In this document: piece by piece, positions 21,948 to 33,822 of the stretch | How positions within the stretch are numbered: the first letter of the stretch is position 1 | Layout of the letters: the number at the start of each line of letters is the position of its first letter | Source of the DNA: Scolanthus callimorphus | Lineage: Eukaryota; Cnidaria; Anthozoa; Actiniaria; Edwardsiidae | Direction: 5' to 3' | NCBI GenBank assembly: GCA_033964015.1 | Contig: CM066924.1 | Coordinates: 6,988,251 to 7,052,250, forward strand | DNA length: 64,000 nt | Translations under genes and position numbers: made by a program | Notes under the pieces: model-generated | Database searches by the model: none | What the model saw: only the letters and a program-made list of their open reading frames with translations | What the model was told of the DNA's origin: nothing

Positions 21948-24900
21948 AATTTAGTCCGGCGGATTATCGTAAAAATTGCGCACTTTTGGCTAAAGACTCC
22001 AGACTTTGCATGTCAATAGTTTTCAGTATTTTATTGAAGATAAGATATGGAGGCACGCTAAATTTTATTCGTAGCGAAAGCTAGAACAGTTTTTATGTGA
22101 ACCATTGTTTTGCCATTGGCAGCCATCTTTGAATCCTTTGTTATTCATGAGCTCTGCGGCACTTTGCGAAATCATCCATCGTCCGTGTTTATGGAGTATA
22201 GCACAGTACTAGGAAGAAATATCATGCCAAAATTTTAGAGACAAGCTTCGTTTTACACATTTGACACATGAGGTACCAATTATCTCGATTTTTTTTAGAA
22301 TTTGGTGGTCATTCTTAAAACATTTTATCAAACCTCAGTCAGACTATTGTTTTACAGAAGAAATTCTAAACATTTGGAAACATTCACAATAAACTGATCG
22401 TGACATTTAATAGATCACCAAAAACTGTAAGGAAACGCTCAGCCGAAGTCAGTCAGCTCAATCCATAGTTCAGAATTAGCAAATGTTGAGCTGCTATGGC
22501 TGTGTAGTCTAGAGAACAACTTGAATGTTCACAAAGCTACGTTCTAAACCTCATTTAAATAACAAAGCATTCAAAATGGCTGCTATTGAGCTAAACAATA
22601 GTTCTAGACTAGACGAACTTTCGGAAAATCGTACTTCATGAGGCATTTTTTAGTAAAAGCTGGCAACAAGTGCCATCTTATGCGAAATTTTACGCTGAAT
22701 CCGATTTTTTTTGTTGCCAACGCAGATTTTGCATTTTAAGAGGTGAAATGACGTCATGATTGACAGCTGTCACACAAACCTCTACAATGAATTTTTCGCC
22801 GATTTTTCTTTTCAAATTTTAACGGCCAGTGAAATTCAAATTTTAACGGCCAGTGAAATTCAAATGTATAAGTGGCAATGTGATATTCACAAAAATGTAT
22901 CTATATTATGGGATAGGGTGATTGATGGGGCGTAGAACGTCATCCAAAATGGCGGATCCAAGATGGCCGCCGTGCCGCCATTTTGGATATCTGTTGATTG
23001 TTTGAGGCCATCACGTTCAAAGGCCAAACTTTAAAAAAAAATAAAAGACAAAACTTAAACGATTCTGCAATACATAAAAGTAGCAACTGACGATTATGGT
23101 GGAAAGAGAATAATATATAGGTAAATATATGATTGTTGCTAGTGAATTTAGGTAGGAAGCGCAATCCACAAAATTAGCAAGTTAGTCGTCCCTACTGTAA
23201 AAGTTCTCACTATGACTATTAGACTAGACGAACTTTCGGAAAATCGTACTTCATGAGGCATTTTTTAGTAAAAGCTGGCAACAAGTGCCATCTTATGCGA
23301 AATTTTACGCTGAATCCGAATTTTTTTGTTGCAAACGCAGATTTTGCATTTTAAGAGGCGAAATGACGTCATGATTGACAGCTGTCACACAAACCTCTAC
23401 AATGAATTTTTCGCCGATTTTTCTTTTCAAATTTTAGCAACCAGTGAAATTCAAATGTATAAGTGGCAATGTGATATTAAAAAAATGCATCTATATTATG
23501 GGATAGGGTGATTGATGGGCGTAGAACGTCATCCAAAATGGCGGATCCAAGATGGCCGCCGTGCCGCCATTTTGGATATCTGTTGATTGTTTTTGAGGCC
23601 ATCACGTTCAAAGGCTAAACTTAAAAAAAAAAATAAAAGACAAAACTTAAACGATTCTGCAATACATAAAAAGTAGAAACTGACGATTATGGTGGAAAGA
23701 GAATAATATATAGGCAAATATATGATTGTTGTTAGTGAATTTAGGTAGGAAGCGCAATCCACAAAATTATAGCAAGTTAGTCGTCCCTACTGTAAAAGTT
23801 CTCACTATGACTATTGATTCCAAAGCCTATCACTGAGTCAACTACATCTACGACTATTGTTTTAAATGCATGCAGAATATTCCTCTTACACACACACACA
23901 GGAATAATAATGATAAGAAAAAGCAGGGATAAAGGTGGAAATCATTCTATGGCAATTTAGGGCGTTGCTCCAGCCTTTTCCGAATTTTTTTTATAGCCTG
24001 TTGGTAGCAACTTTGAACTTATAAGCAAAAGTAGCGAATGTAAGACTTTAATTTGTCCTCGGAGTAGCTTTCCTCTCTATGCTTGAAAGCCCTTTCCTAT
24101 TCCAACGCCTTTCTTGTCTGAGGTTTCCTTCTGCGGTCCCCCGCTGATCCTGAGGTTTCCGCTATTTTTCGATTATGCCACGGGGGCAGCAGATTGCATG
24201 ATAGTTTTGAACGAGCTTTTGATATAAGGACTTCAAAGGCACAGTTTTGTTGCCGGGACGGAGGATGATCATCGAAAAATGGTGATATCGTTTAGATCGT
24301 AAAATCAAGCGGCGGTGAATCTGAATCACCTTTTCATATTGATTTGCCTTTTATATATTTAATATGGCTTCATTCGACCAGCAGCACTGCATTTCATACT
24401 GTGATACCTTGAATTCATTGCCAGGTATTTATTTCCATGTCTTTTTTGACTACCAGACTGATAGTTTCTAAAAATCAAATTTGACGAATCTGGCGGCCAT
24501 CTTGGATCCGCCATTTTGAATATCACAGCAGCGCCATATCCGAATAATACGACAATTTTTCGTATAGAACATTCTAAACTATCCTGTTCAAGTTAAATAT
24601 TCGTTCGAATTTGAAATATAGCGACAAAACTATTTTAAGGGGTTCGCGAACAGCTGTCAATCATGATGACGTCATTTTCAGCCATTAAAATGCAAAATCA
24701 GGGATGGCAACAAGAAAATTCGGATTCAGCGTGAAAAATTACATAGGAAAACTCTTGTTGCAAGCTTTTACTAAAAAATGCCTCATGTGCCTTAAATATT
24801 GCAATTTTCTGATATTTCGTCTAGTCTATTCACTCTAAAACCTCTCTGGCTTTCGCTACGAAAGAATTCTAGCGTGCCTCCATATCTACGATTTAAAAAT

Positions 24901-24993
24901 ACATTGAAAACTATCAACCTGGCAAAAAAATTGGGGCTTTTGCCTAAAATGCGCAATTTCCTCGAAAATTTGCTCTAATTCGCCGGACTAATT
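21948..24993. mobile_element. ~3-kb composite inverted-repeat element
   Basis: Ends TAGTCCGGCG (21952) and CGCCGGACTA (24981-24990) are inverted and flanked by ATT on both sides. The arms match further inward: GATATGGAGGCACGCTA at 22045 against TAGCGTGCCTCCATATC at 24869, and TCGTAGCGAAAGC against GCTTTCGCTACGA. Inside are two ~610-bp direct units (see next entry) and a third, inverted and diverged copy at about 24440-24830. The left arm has an extra ~500 bp (22095-22607). No transposase frame is visible; short frames here are repeat artefacts. Confidence 0.82.
22608..23818. repeat. ~610-bp tandem duplication inside the inverted-repeat element
   Basis: Unit 1 starts AGACTAGACGAACTTTCGG at about 22609 and unit 2 at 23222. 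Both contain TGACGTCATGATTGACAGCTGTC, GATGGCCGCCGTGCCGCC within ATCCAAAATGG palindromes, and end GTTCTCACTATGACTATT. Unit 1 additionally repeats AATTTTAACGGCCAGTGAAATTCA in tandem. Confidence 0.92.
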
Positions 24994-25673
24994 AGAGCAC
25001 TTGCTTTCCTTTTCTTATAGAGTAAAAAATAGTCAAATTAACACCCCACATACACACCGAAAACGATTATTCTATTGTTAAATAGTGCACAATAAAGAAT
25101 GCTGAAGGCATAAGCCGGCCATCTACCACACGTCTTCTTGGCTCCAATATTCGAGCAATATATTCTTGATAATGGATCTTTCGGAGTTTCGCCGAGTTAT
25201 CTTTTTATCCTGAGCGTTTCACTTCGTAAGTTTTTTTGTTCAATTAATAAAACAATTAGGCACTTGGACTTGCCACGCATCTCGACTGCCCCAAGGCACC
25301 AAGCTGTTATTAGTCTTTGATGCACATGGCTAAGATAATGACACTGACAAGAAATTAATGCACTTAGAACTGCTCCTTGGCGTACAATCAATTAATACTC
25401 AACATGAAAGAAGGGAGACGCAACATTATCACCAGAAGCACCGTTGTTAATTACACGAGGCATGAAAAACTGAGCAGTGGCTTGTGGAACTGAATCATCT
25501 CTGGCGCTTCCATGTGCAAGAAGGAAGTGAACAACTAAAGTTAGTAGCAAGAAAAGCGTCACACAATATAAATATGCAAAGATCAGCAATGCATCAAAGT
25601 TTGGAACTTTGAATTCAGTGTGAGAACTTCGTCTTGAGACGTTCATACTAGAGTCGTGAGGAAGAAGGTAAAT
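24994..25673. other. intergenic, upstream of the GPCR
   Basis: No confident gene. A minus-strand frame at 25392-25646 would encode an 84-residue single-membrane-span protein (NFDALLIFAYLYCVTLFLLL) from an ATG, but nothing else supports it. Confidence 0.35.
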
Positions 25674-25800
25674 CTTGTTCTGTGTCGTTCAAACACGCTT
25701 GTGACTGAACTTATATTAAAATATTGAAGTGCGAGTGAATGAACTCGTTTTTAATCTGGTTCTTTGTCGTTCAAACACGCTTGCGACTGAACTTCTATTG
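25674..25800. repeat. direct repeat upstream of the GPCR start
   Basis: GTCGTTCAAACACGCTTG(T/C)GACTGAACTT occurs at 25684 and 25767, 83 bp apart, each preceded by TCTTGTTCTGT/TCTGGTTCTTT. It lies 170-280 bases upstream of the GPCR start codon, so it may be part of its 5' untranslated or control region. Confidence 0.8.
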
Positions 25801-25964
25801 ATGAGAGGTTATTCATAGACAAGCTGAGCAGAGCAGCAATGTGAACACGCTGAGAAAGAAGAATTTTTGATGGAGTTAAACGTTCTAAACAGGGAACAAT
25901 CCGGTAATGGTACTAGAGGATTATTTAAAAGTATGGATACCTAAATATTGTACCGCTGTCAACA

Positions 25965-26277
25965 ATGTCAATACCGATGACCAATACAACGTACAACAAC
26001 AGCATTAAGCCGTCAGCTAATTCAAGTACCAACCAAGGACCTTCAATATCCGAAGTGTTATCCCGTCCTGGCGTGATTTCATTGATACTGTTTGAACTAG
26101 TGCTCATAATCTTGTCAACTGTCGGTAATGTGTTGGTGTGTAGAACCATCTACTTGACCAAGAGGCTGCGTTGTCCTCCATATTATTTTGTGGCAAGCAT
26201 GTGCGTGGCTGATTTACTTGTTGGTTTGTTGGTTATCCCTGTGTCTCTGGCATATTTCATCACCTACCAGATCAAAG
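25965..26277 (+). CDS. class A (rhodopsin-like) GPCR, exon 1
   Basis: Starts at ATG 25965 and ends before donor GTAACT, phase 1. It encodes residues 1-104: a ~35-residue extracellular N-terminus with likely N-glycosylation sites (NTT, NNS, NSS), TM1 (about 37-59) with the class A motif GNVLV, the first intracellular loop, and TM2 (about 73-97) with the conserved Asp in SMCVADLL. The exon stops in extracellular loop 1 (YQIK). No signal peptide is expected or seen. An earlier ATG at 25934 is out of context. The frame joins exactly to 32691. Confidence 0.9.
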
Positions 26278-27665
26278 GTAACTTCTTTAGAATGCATCTA
26301 AGCATTTATTTGTATACATACATATTACATTGATGCAAAGAAGAAATTGTTTAAAATATGAGTGTACTCAGGGGCACAAAACGGATGTGTTCCACAGCCC
26401 CTTCCTTTACTGGCTGGAAAAAATGTTGAATTTTGGTTGCTGGTATGTTCTGCAGGGAAAATTGTTTTAAAGTTTCTGCACAGAGAAATGTCTGTGCAGT
26501 TCCCTGGGCAAATGTTCATCGTTCTACCAAACATCCTTTTCAAATATTATCATATAACATTATTATATATTTCTGCTGGCTGCAAATAAAACGTTATCTA
26601 CCCCCTTGCTGGTTGGGAAAAATTGTAGCTCAGGCTCTCCTGGGAAAAAAAATCAGTCAAGGTGCCTCATGTCAACAAGGAACAGAGACTTTGTTCCCAG
26701 CAACTTTTAAAACTATTAAAGTTACAAAACAGAGACACCTGCAAACAACATAAGCCGTTTAAACGCATTTAAGGAGCGGGTGTGCTTTGTTGGCACCCAC
26801 TGTCACCAGAAGACTTAAAATATGCCCGGCTCATAATTCCGGCTAAACAATTTCTATCGCCATATGTGTCTTTACAATTCCTTCTTCCTGTTTAGTTATT
26901 TTGCTTACGATAACTCTGAAGTATAATATACATGATTCCGCATGAAAACGGGCAGGTCACTTAACAATACCAAAACTGAAAAACTTCAAGCACACTGTAA
27001 AAACGTTTGCTCAGATCACGAGCGACCCAAGCTCAGTATTTGTATCACAATACTACTGAAAATATAGTGTTTATATTATTGGGAGTAAGAGAGAGAACGC
27101 ATGGGGTGATCTTTCGGCTCGAAAACTTGTAAGAACCCTGCTGTTGCACGGAATTTCAAGATATTAGATCAACTCCCCCTCCATTTCTCTTGTATATGGG
27201 CTAATATCTTGAAACTCCGTGTGTGCAGTAACGACAATATCAACTAACAGCAGTTTAAGTTTCATGGATTTTACAAAGTATTTCCGGACCGGCATATAAA
27301 CACTGTATTTTGTAGTATCATATCTGGTCATCCGTGGTTTTCTTTAATTATCCAAAACAGGTATGAGTGTATTCAGCATCGTGTGTGAGGTCAACAAATA
27401 AACTCACATTACCCTAAGGACATAACTTTAATCATTGAGGGAAATTATAGCTGAGCTTAATTTTTTTTTTGGTTATAATTTTAAACAACGGAGGGCATTG
27501 ATAAAAACGCGTGGTAAGTTCGGGGGCGAGTTTCTATTGTTAAGGAAATAATTTTACTATCAGGTTTTGGCATTACGTTTACAACATACGCTCGATGTAC
27601 CCCCATCCTTGTCTAAGACATTTACTTATTGCAAAAGTTGGCAAAAATCCGAAAGAGACGGAGTA

Positions 27666-27807
27666 GAGTGGTTTCCAAAATCCCTTGAAACACGCTTTAG
27701 CATATCAGACTTTTATTACGCTCTACCTTTATTGTTCTCTTTTGAATTGTATGAGTTATTACTCTTTGACTGTTACACTTTGTTTCACGGGATTATGGAA
27801 ACCACTC
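27666..27807. mobile_element. 142-bp MITE, TA target site, GAGTGGTTTCC termini
   Basis: GAGTGGTTTCCAAAATCCCTTGAAACA at the left and TGTTTCACGGG...GGAAACCACTC at the right are inverted, flanked by TA (27664-27665, 27808-27809). The TA duplication is that of Tc1/mariner-type transposition. Related by its GAGYGG-TTTC ends to 29783-29908 and 40627-40879. Confidence 0.82.
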
Positions 27808-28483
27808 TAATGTAAGACATGCTACACTGGCGTGAATGTCTTCATGTGCATGCCTATTTCACAATAGGCTGCTTTAGGAATTGATCTTTGGAAGCCATTG
27901 ATGCCAAGATTCTACCTTTTTCACGTCTGCAAGATGACTGTTCCAGACGAGTTCACCATTATATCGGTAGATTCGCATGAGAGAATTGGCATTGGTCCTT
28001 TATTTTGCTCATTGCATGGGATAAATTGTATATGAGTTTGTGACATGCGAACAATACGGGCAAATTCCGGGCAGTTTACGGGCAAAGTTATATAGTTTCT
28101 CGTGCGGCACTTATTTATGAGAAATATGTACTTGAGGACAGCTTTTGTGCGTGTTAAAAATAAGAAAGCTGAGGTATTGTCAACAAAAAATTACTTTTTT
28201 TTTTCAGTCTAAGCGAATGTTTCAAAATAGTTTTAGTGAAAACATCCCACCAGGAAGCCAATGTCTTGATTGAGCAATCGGCGAAGTTGTGCTTGAAACC
28301 ATTCAAACAAGTTTTAAAAGATGTATAGAATATTCAGAAATTTGCAAATTCATTGTTATTTTGTAATGGCATCTGAAATAAGTTCCGAAACATGAATCTT
28401 CAAGTCAGCGAAATACTACCAACGGGGCGCGATGTTAAAAAATCGTAATGATATGTTTCACATTTTTTATGATGATCCTGGAA

Positions 28484-29640
28484 TTAAGGAATGGTCCATG
28501 CTTAGCGTGCGTATATCCAGTTCTGGAAGCACGCAGATAGTTGAGAGAGCACGAAGGTAGCGTAAGAGTCGCACGAGGCGTTAGCCGAGTGCGACTCTAG
28601 CTAGCTGAGTGCTCTCTCAACTATCCAAGTGCTTCCAGAACTGGATATACGCACTGCTAAGTATGGACCATTGCTTTTATAACATAGACAACGAAGTTTC
28701 GCAAAATAAAGTTGGAAACAAAACGCACGCAAACAACAATCCCCCATAACTTGCAAGAAAAATTTAAGCTTAAATCATGCTCAAACGGTAATAAAATTCG
28801 GTTGGAATTATAGAACTGGATATACACACGAACTGACAAATCTCCTCTCTTTTTAGCCGTTTTAGTTACACTGTAAGTGGACTTTTCAAAAGCTAGTGGA
28901 AAATAATACATCGTTTTGTGTTTCAACAACATCGTTGCATTCAGCACTGAAACTTTACAAGGAAACCCTTTTCAAATTAAATGACAAAATCAACTTGACT
29001 ATTTCGTAGAAAATATAATGAAAACATAGTCTTTTCTGATTCTCATATTTTATTAGGCAATCATGGCATTGCAAGAGAAAACAATACGAAGAAAATCGAA
29101 AGCAGCGAAGGAAACTTTACTCGCCAAAAGAGAAATTGCAAACTACTAAATTTGAAGTAGCTGATTTCAGGGTTAAAAAACATTAATCCCAAACAAAATT
29201 AATTTGGATCAATTGAATTGCTTACCTGCTAACTTGCTCCTTTCACGAATTTTTCACATGACAGTTTTGTGGCCGCTGAAGTAGAAATTCTTCCGGACTT
29301 GAATAAAAACAGCACTAAAAACAGAGCCCTCAAAACTCGCACGAAAAGGAGCAAATTTTGCAAAAATAAACCTATCTATCAGTCATCGGATTTCCCAAAC
29401 TACAGAAATCCATCTGAAACAGGTTCCTTTTCACTTGCTTTCAATTTCCAGAGCTTGTTTTAGATCCAGGGTGTTGTTTTTGACAGCTTTTGTGACATTG
29501 GCGAGCTCAATCTTGCCTCCCGTTTCGCTTGATTCCGAGTGATGACGTAATTTCTATGGGAAATCTCTATGGTATATCCATTTCTTTCACATAGAAAATC
29601 AGCCAATCAGAGCGCGCGTTATATCGTGTCTATGTTATAA
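28484..29640. mobile_element. 1.16-kb interspersed repeat, copy 2 (in GPCR intron)
   Basis: Second copy of the element at 13645-14826, starting TTAAGGAATGGTCCATGC and ending GTCTATGTTATAA, same orientation and nearly identical. It has the same 5' hairpin and, at 29269-29463, the same 64-codon frame (EVEILPDLNKNST...) with a single amino-acid difference. The flanks differ completely, so it is a dispersed repeat and not a segmental duplication. Confidence 0.9.
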
Positions 29641-29782
29641 AAAGAATTACAGCGCGTGAATTTGATGAAAAAATCAGAACTTTCGTGACTATTGATGGGC
29701 CGAAAGGGATTGTTAGAAACCTGAATAAAACATTTTTATTACTATCTGCGCTCAGGAAATAACTCTGTTTGTATAACAGTTA

Positions 29783-29908
29783 GAGCGAATTTCAGATGAC
29801 TGTTGTGAGTAATTCGCAATTACTTTGTAATTACTCCTATAGGTGCTATTCAGAATTGGTGCAATTACTTTGCAATTGGTTTTCACTACAGTCATATGAA
29901 AACCGCTC
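29783..29908. mobile_element. 126-bp MITE, TA target site, GAGCGAATTTC termini
   Basis: Flanking TA on both sides (29781-29782, 29909-29910). Ends GAGCGAATTTCAGATGACTG and CAGTCATATGAAAACCGCTC are inverted. The interior is palindromic (GCAATTACTTTG...). Same family as 40627-40879. Confidence 0.8.
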
Positions 29909-30297
29909 TAATGAAAGTTATGCGCGACTCTCAATTTCTTGGATTTTACCAGTGGTAATTTTCATTTTCTGTAGAGGAATTCGGAAACTATTTTGTTTAT
30001 CGTTAACAACAAATCCGATTAAAAATAAGTTCTGTAACCCGACAAAAATGTTTTTTTTTTAAGTTGCCAAAATCATACTATCCCTTTTTGTCTCCGTAAA
30101 ACCATTTTCCCAAACTGACACATCGACGGTAGCGTGCAACGCGCCGGGATTTTGATAGAGATCGAGGGTTCGAAACCGAGACCCCGAAATAGGAATACCT
30201 TATTTTTAGAAACAAGGAATAGGACTTTCTGAAAGGCGACCAAAAATTCCATGACGTAGCAAGTGAGAACTGACTTCACACTCTCAGGGTACTTAAA

Positions 30298-30830
30298 CGA
30301 GGTTCCGGTATAAAAGGGATAACTCCTCCCACCCCCGGGCTCGAGAACAATCAGTTATTAATCAGCTGCAAAGAGTGAACATCTCACTTCGTCTCTCTGT
30401 ACCGCCAAATTCAAATTAAGAATTCAAAATGCAGGCAAAAACGCAAACAAATGATTTCCTACCTTTTTAAATTTGTATTCCTTTTCATTTCTTGCAAAAG
30501 AATTTTATTCGAACCTGATTTGGTTCGCATAAAAACTCTTTTGCTTGCAGCACAGAATATTATTCGCTCTTTTGAATACTAATTAGTCTCGCTCTCCGCT
30601 GGGAATAAAAAAATCGCTTTTATTCGTCCGAAATAGGTTTGAATAATTTTTTTTGCAATAAATGAAAAGGCACAATTTGTACTTTTGCATGCGATTTGAA
30701 TTCTAAATTTTGAATTTCGCGGCACAGAGAGATGAGGTGAGATGTCGACTTTTTGACAGCTGATTGATAACTGATTGTTCTCGAGCCCGGGGGTGGGAGG
30801 AGTTATCCCTTTTATACCGGAACCTCGTGT
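30298..30830. mobile_element. ~533-bp foldback element with ~190-bp inverted repeats
   Basis: The left end ACGAGGTTCCGGTATAAAAG continues through GGGATAACTCCTCCCACC and GGGCTCGAGAACAATCAG. The right end (30765-30827) is its reverse complement over more than 60 bases with one mismatch, and weaker pairing extends to ~190 bases. TTAA lies directly outside the left end (30294-30297) and two bases beyond the right end (30830-30833). Each terminal repeat contains a TATAAAAGG string. Non-autonomous; the TTAA suggests piggyBac-type mobilisation. Confidence 0.85.
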
Positions 30831-31458
30831 TTAACGCATGGGTCCAAAGCAAATCCAATATGACGGACGCAAAACCAAGAGGGGTGGTCTATCTCTTAAT
30901 TGTTTTATATATGCTTATGGAAGTTGTTGAATATGAATTGCATTTTGGCATTCTGAACCACCTTTACGATATTTGGTCTCCATAGCAATCCAATCGATTT
31001 TTGGATAAACCTCTTCGGGAGGGTAGGAAGACAAATAATATTTCCTATACTTTTTGGTGATATTAGAAGAGCAAAGTGATACTCAAATAAATGTTAATTA
31101 CAATCATGGTTTTTGCTGGTATGTAATTTGATACTTCTCATTATCTCAAAATCAGAATTGCTTGGACAGTCATCCTCATTTGAATTGCATTTTACACCCG
31201 ATAGTCAACATTTTTAGCCACTTTCAAAAAAAGGCCAAACTGATTTACCATGCCTCCCGTGGCTTCAAAGCAAAAAAGGCCTTTGTCACGCTCTGCCACG
31301 TAACGCATTGGTTACCATGGTTACAAAATATTTCAATAGAACTGTCCCAACTTGAGGAAAAAACTTAACGAATAACTGTTTGTGCTACATATTTTCTCTT
31401 CCTTGCAGAATTTTTATCGTATTTTTAGCATTTTTTGCTGTTAGACCCATTGCCTTAA

Positions 31459-32239
31459 AGTGCTACTCAAGGCTGAAATTTTAATGACTTATTTGATTGC
31501 ACATTCAAAATAAGGAAGAATGTCGCTTATTTCGCATTCATAGCTCTTTTGGTTACAGAGATATTCAAGATTTTTACTTATGCAAATTAGCAAAAAATGA
31601 CGTCACAACAAGACAAGGGCAAAAGAAGCCAACAATGTTTGATGTATAATTCTGTTTGGGATAATTAGATTCACTTCAAACTTGGTAATAACAAAGAAGA
31701 ACCAAGACCTCATACATCCATATGCTAATAAGTGTTTTCATGGTAACACCTTTGGCTATAGAAGTGATTCCTGGAAAAATAGGTAAAATCTGTGAAATTT
31801 TCCCTAAGTTGTGAAAGTCTTCGAAACTTACTGATTTGTTTGTCAACACAACCCAGAGTATTTTGGCAAAGTATTGTAGTACTTCACTTGTAGGTGAATA
31901 AGTTTCAGATTTTTCCTATTTTTTAAACAGACAGCCCTAGTGTCAATAGCGTTACCATGGTAACAGTAATAAACATGTCAGAGGTTGTGGTTCTGGTCCT
32001 TCTTTGTTATTACCAAGTTTTAAGTGAATCTAACTATCCCAAACAGAATTGTACATAAAACATTGTTGGCCTCTTTTGCCCTTGTCTTGTTGAGACGTCA
32101 TTTTTTGCTAATTTGCATAAGTAAAAATCTTCAATATCTCTGTAACCAAAAGAGCTATGAACGCGAAATAAACGGCATTCTTCCTTATTTTGAATGTGCA
32201 ATCAAAAAAGTCATTAAAATTTCAGCCTTGAGTAGCACT
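31459..32239. mobile_element. 781-bp foldback element with TTAA target duplication
   Basis: Perfect TTAA on both sides (31455-31458, 32240-32243). Termini AGTGCTACTCAAGGCTGAAA and TTTCAGCCTTGAGTAGCACT are inverted, and the arms pair for about 270 bases (e.g. AATATCTCTGTAACCAAAAG at 32131 against CTTTTGGTTACAGAGATATT at 31546). The unpaired middle is short. TTAA duplication is diagnostic of piggyBac-type cut-and-paste. Confidence 0.9.
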
Positions 32240-32329
32240 TTAAGTGCCCTAGCTTGTATGGAAACATGTATGTTTTCAGGGGTATTGTACATCTCCGACG
32301 CTCCGTGTCACTGTCCAGTTGTTCACTGT

Positions 32330-32455
32330 GTTATGTATTTTTTTTTCCTTCTCATATTATAACTATTGTTTATGTAGTGTCCTTCCCGCCTCGACTAGCT
32401 TGCTATCTGCGGGTAAGGGCTCCTTATGTAAATTTTCTATTCTTTCTAAATAAAT

Positions 32456-32486
<31 letters not shown>

Positions 32487-32487
32487 A
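32330..32487 (+). mobile_element. LINE 3' end with (GTT)n tail
   Basis: GCGGGTAAGGGCTCC followed by TTATGTAAATTTTC, then AAATAAATTT and about ten GTT units (32457-32486). The layout matches the 3' untranslated end of CR1/L2-like LINEs with a short tandem tail. No coding part remains. Confidence 0.6.
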
Positions 32488-32690
32488 TTTGGCCGCGTGT
32501 GCATTTTACAGTACGTCAAGTCCGCGAACCTTTTGAACCAATCTTTGTCCACCAAATTTATAAAGCTGTAATTTAATTGCAATGGCAAGAATAAGCCACT
32601 TTGGTGCCCCATACGAGTTTTAAGACGAGCACATGCTTCCGTGTAAGCAAGGGCCCCAGGATTTCACCCTAGTTACTTATTTCTTCTCAG

Positions 32691-33451
32691 GTCAATGGAT
32701 ATTTGGAAAATCCGCGTGTGATGCGTGGACGCTGGTCTCCCTGTGGTTCGGCGCTGCTTCTGTCTTCAATCTCTGCGCTGTCACATGGGACCGTTACGTT
32801 GCCGTGGCAACGCCATTGCGATACCGGTCACGCATGCGCTGCCTTCGAGTCAGTGTTCTGATTGGTGGATCCTGGGTGGCATCGTTTGTCATGAGTATTG
32901 TAACTTCCTACGGACTAAAGATTTCCAAGTCTAGACGACTGTGCGAAATACAGGGTATCCCAGTAGGTTATGTAGTTGCGAATTTTATTCTAATCTATCT
33001 TCTCCCTTCTATGGTACTTATATTTGCAAATGTCAAAATCTGGATTATCGCGGCTAGGAAGCTGAGAAGAGTTGAGGAGTTTGAAATGACAGCTGCTCAT
33101 TTTCCAGTGAAGCGAAGGCGCGTCCACCAAGAAATTAGAATATTTAGAACATTTTTAATTATCATAGGGTCGTTTTTGGTATCATTTTCACCAATGTTTT
33201 TTTCGTTGTTATTACAATATTTTGTAACAATTTCAGGATTTCTTGCTTACGTGTTTGTCGTTATTACATATGTGAATAGTGCCACAGATCCCTTTATTTA
33301 TGGCATATTCAATAACGACTTCCGTCACGCAATGTTGGCAAGCGTAACAGGTCAGAATGCGCATGCCTTTCCAGATCTTGCAAATGATGCTGACCTATCC
33401 GTCAGAGCTGTCAGTGGGCGCTCGCAAGTGATCTCTGACATGGTGAAATAG
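32691..33451 (+). CDS. class A (rhodopsin-like) GPCR, exon 2
   Basis: Completes a 357-residue receptor, stop TAG at 33449-33451. In order: TM3 with the disulphide Cys (SACDAW) and the G-protein switch WDRYVAV; TM4 with Trp in GGSWVASF; extracellular loop 2 with Cys (RRLCEIQG); TM5 with the conserved Pro (YLLPSMVL); a basic third loop (FPVKRRRVHQE); TM6; TM7 with NSATDPFIYGIF; and a short tail. Two class A hallmarks deviate: TM6 has SFSPMFF where CWxP is usual, and TM7 has DPFIY for NPxxY. The ligand cannot be assigned; biogenic-amine-, adenosine- or peptide-like receptors of cnidarian expansions are all possible. Confidence 0.92.
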
Positions 33452-33812
33452 GACTTATGACTGCCTTTATTTATATTTACCCACCAGCCCATTGCTAAGA
33501 GTGGTGATATTTCCCATTAGGACTTTCCGCCAACTCCGAATGCTATTGTGCTATTGTTTAGCATTGGAATTATTGGCGCTTTTCAATAAATTCTTTTGAT
33601 AATTTTGATACTCTGTTAACATCATGAGCCTCTGAGAATAAAATTGAAAAAAAATTGTTCAAAGAAGAAAAGCTAGGCTCAAATAGGCAACAAAAGTAAG
33701 CTAAAACATTACCTTAATGAGAATCTATAAATACAACAAATTCCGGTTTGATGGCGGCAAATGTAGTAGCAAATCACGTCTTAGGCAAGAAGTCACATGA
33801 ACGGTTCTCGAT
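33452..33812 (+). other. GPCR 3' untranslated region and poly(A) signal
   Basis: AATAAA at 33585-33590, 134 bases after the stop, is a plausible polyadenylation signal; a second AATAAA lies near 33639. Nothing else is recognised. Confidence 0.5.
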
Positions 33813-33822
33813 AGGTATCCAG

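Larger units (their letters stand above)
26278..32690 (+). other. GPCR intron, 6.4 kb, rich in inserts
   Basis: GT...AG intron (donor AG|GTAACT, acceptor TTCTTCTCAG|GT). Besides the elements listed separately, 27139-27230 is an inverted repeat (TTTCAAGATATTAG against CTAATATCTTGAAA). GGTTCGAAACC near 30167 is an isolated B-box-like string with no convincing tRNA fold. 26300-27100, 27850-28480 and 30830-31450 hold nothing recognisable. Confidence 0.8.

Noticed and set aside
22940..23762. Two similar minus-strand frames ending ISKMAARRPSWIRHFG
   Set aside because: They reflect the 610-bp tandem repeat, and the frame differs between copies through indels; no domain.
25392..25646. 84-residue minus-strand frame with one hydrophobic segment
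   Set aside because: A single hydrophobic stretch in AT-rich DNA is weak evidence; no poly(A), splice or homology support.
30120..30190. tRNA-like B box GGTTCGAAACC
   Set aside because: A-box spacing is too short and no cloverleaf stems could be drawn; not called as a tRNA.
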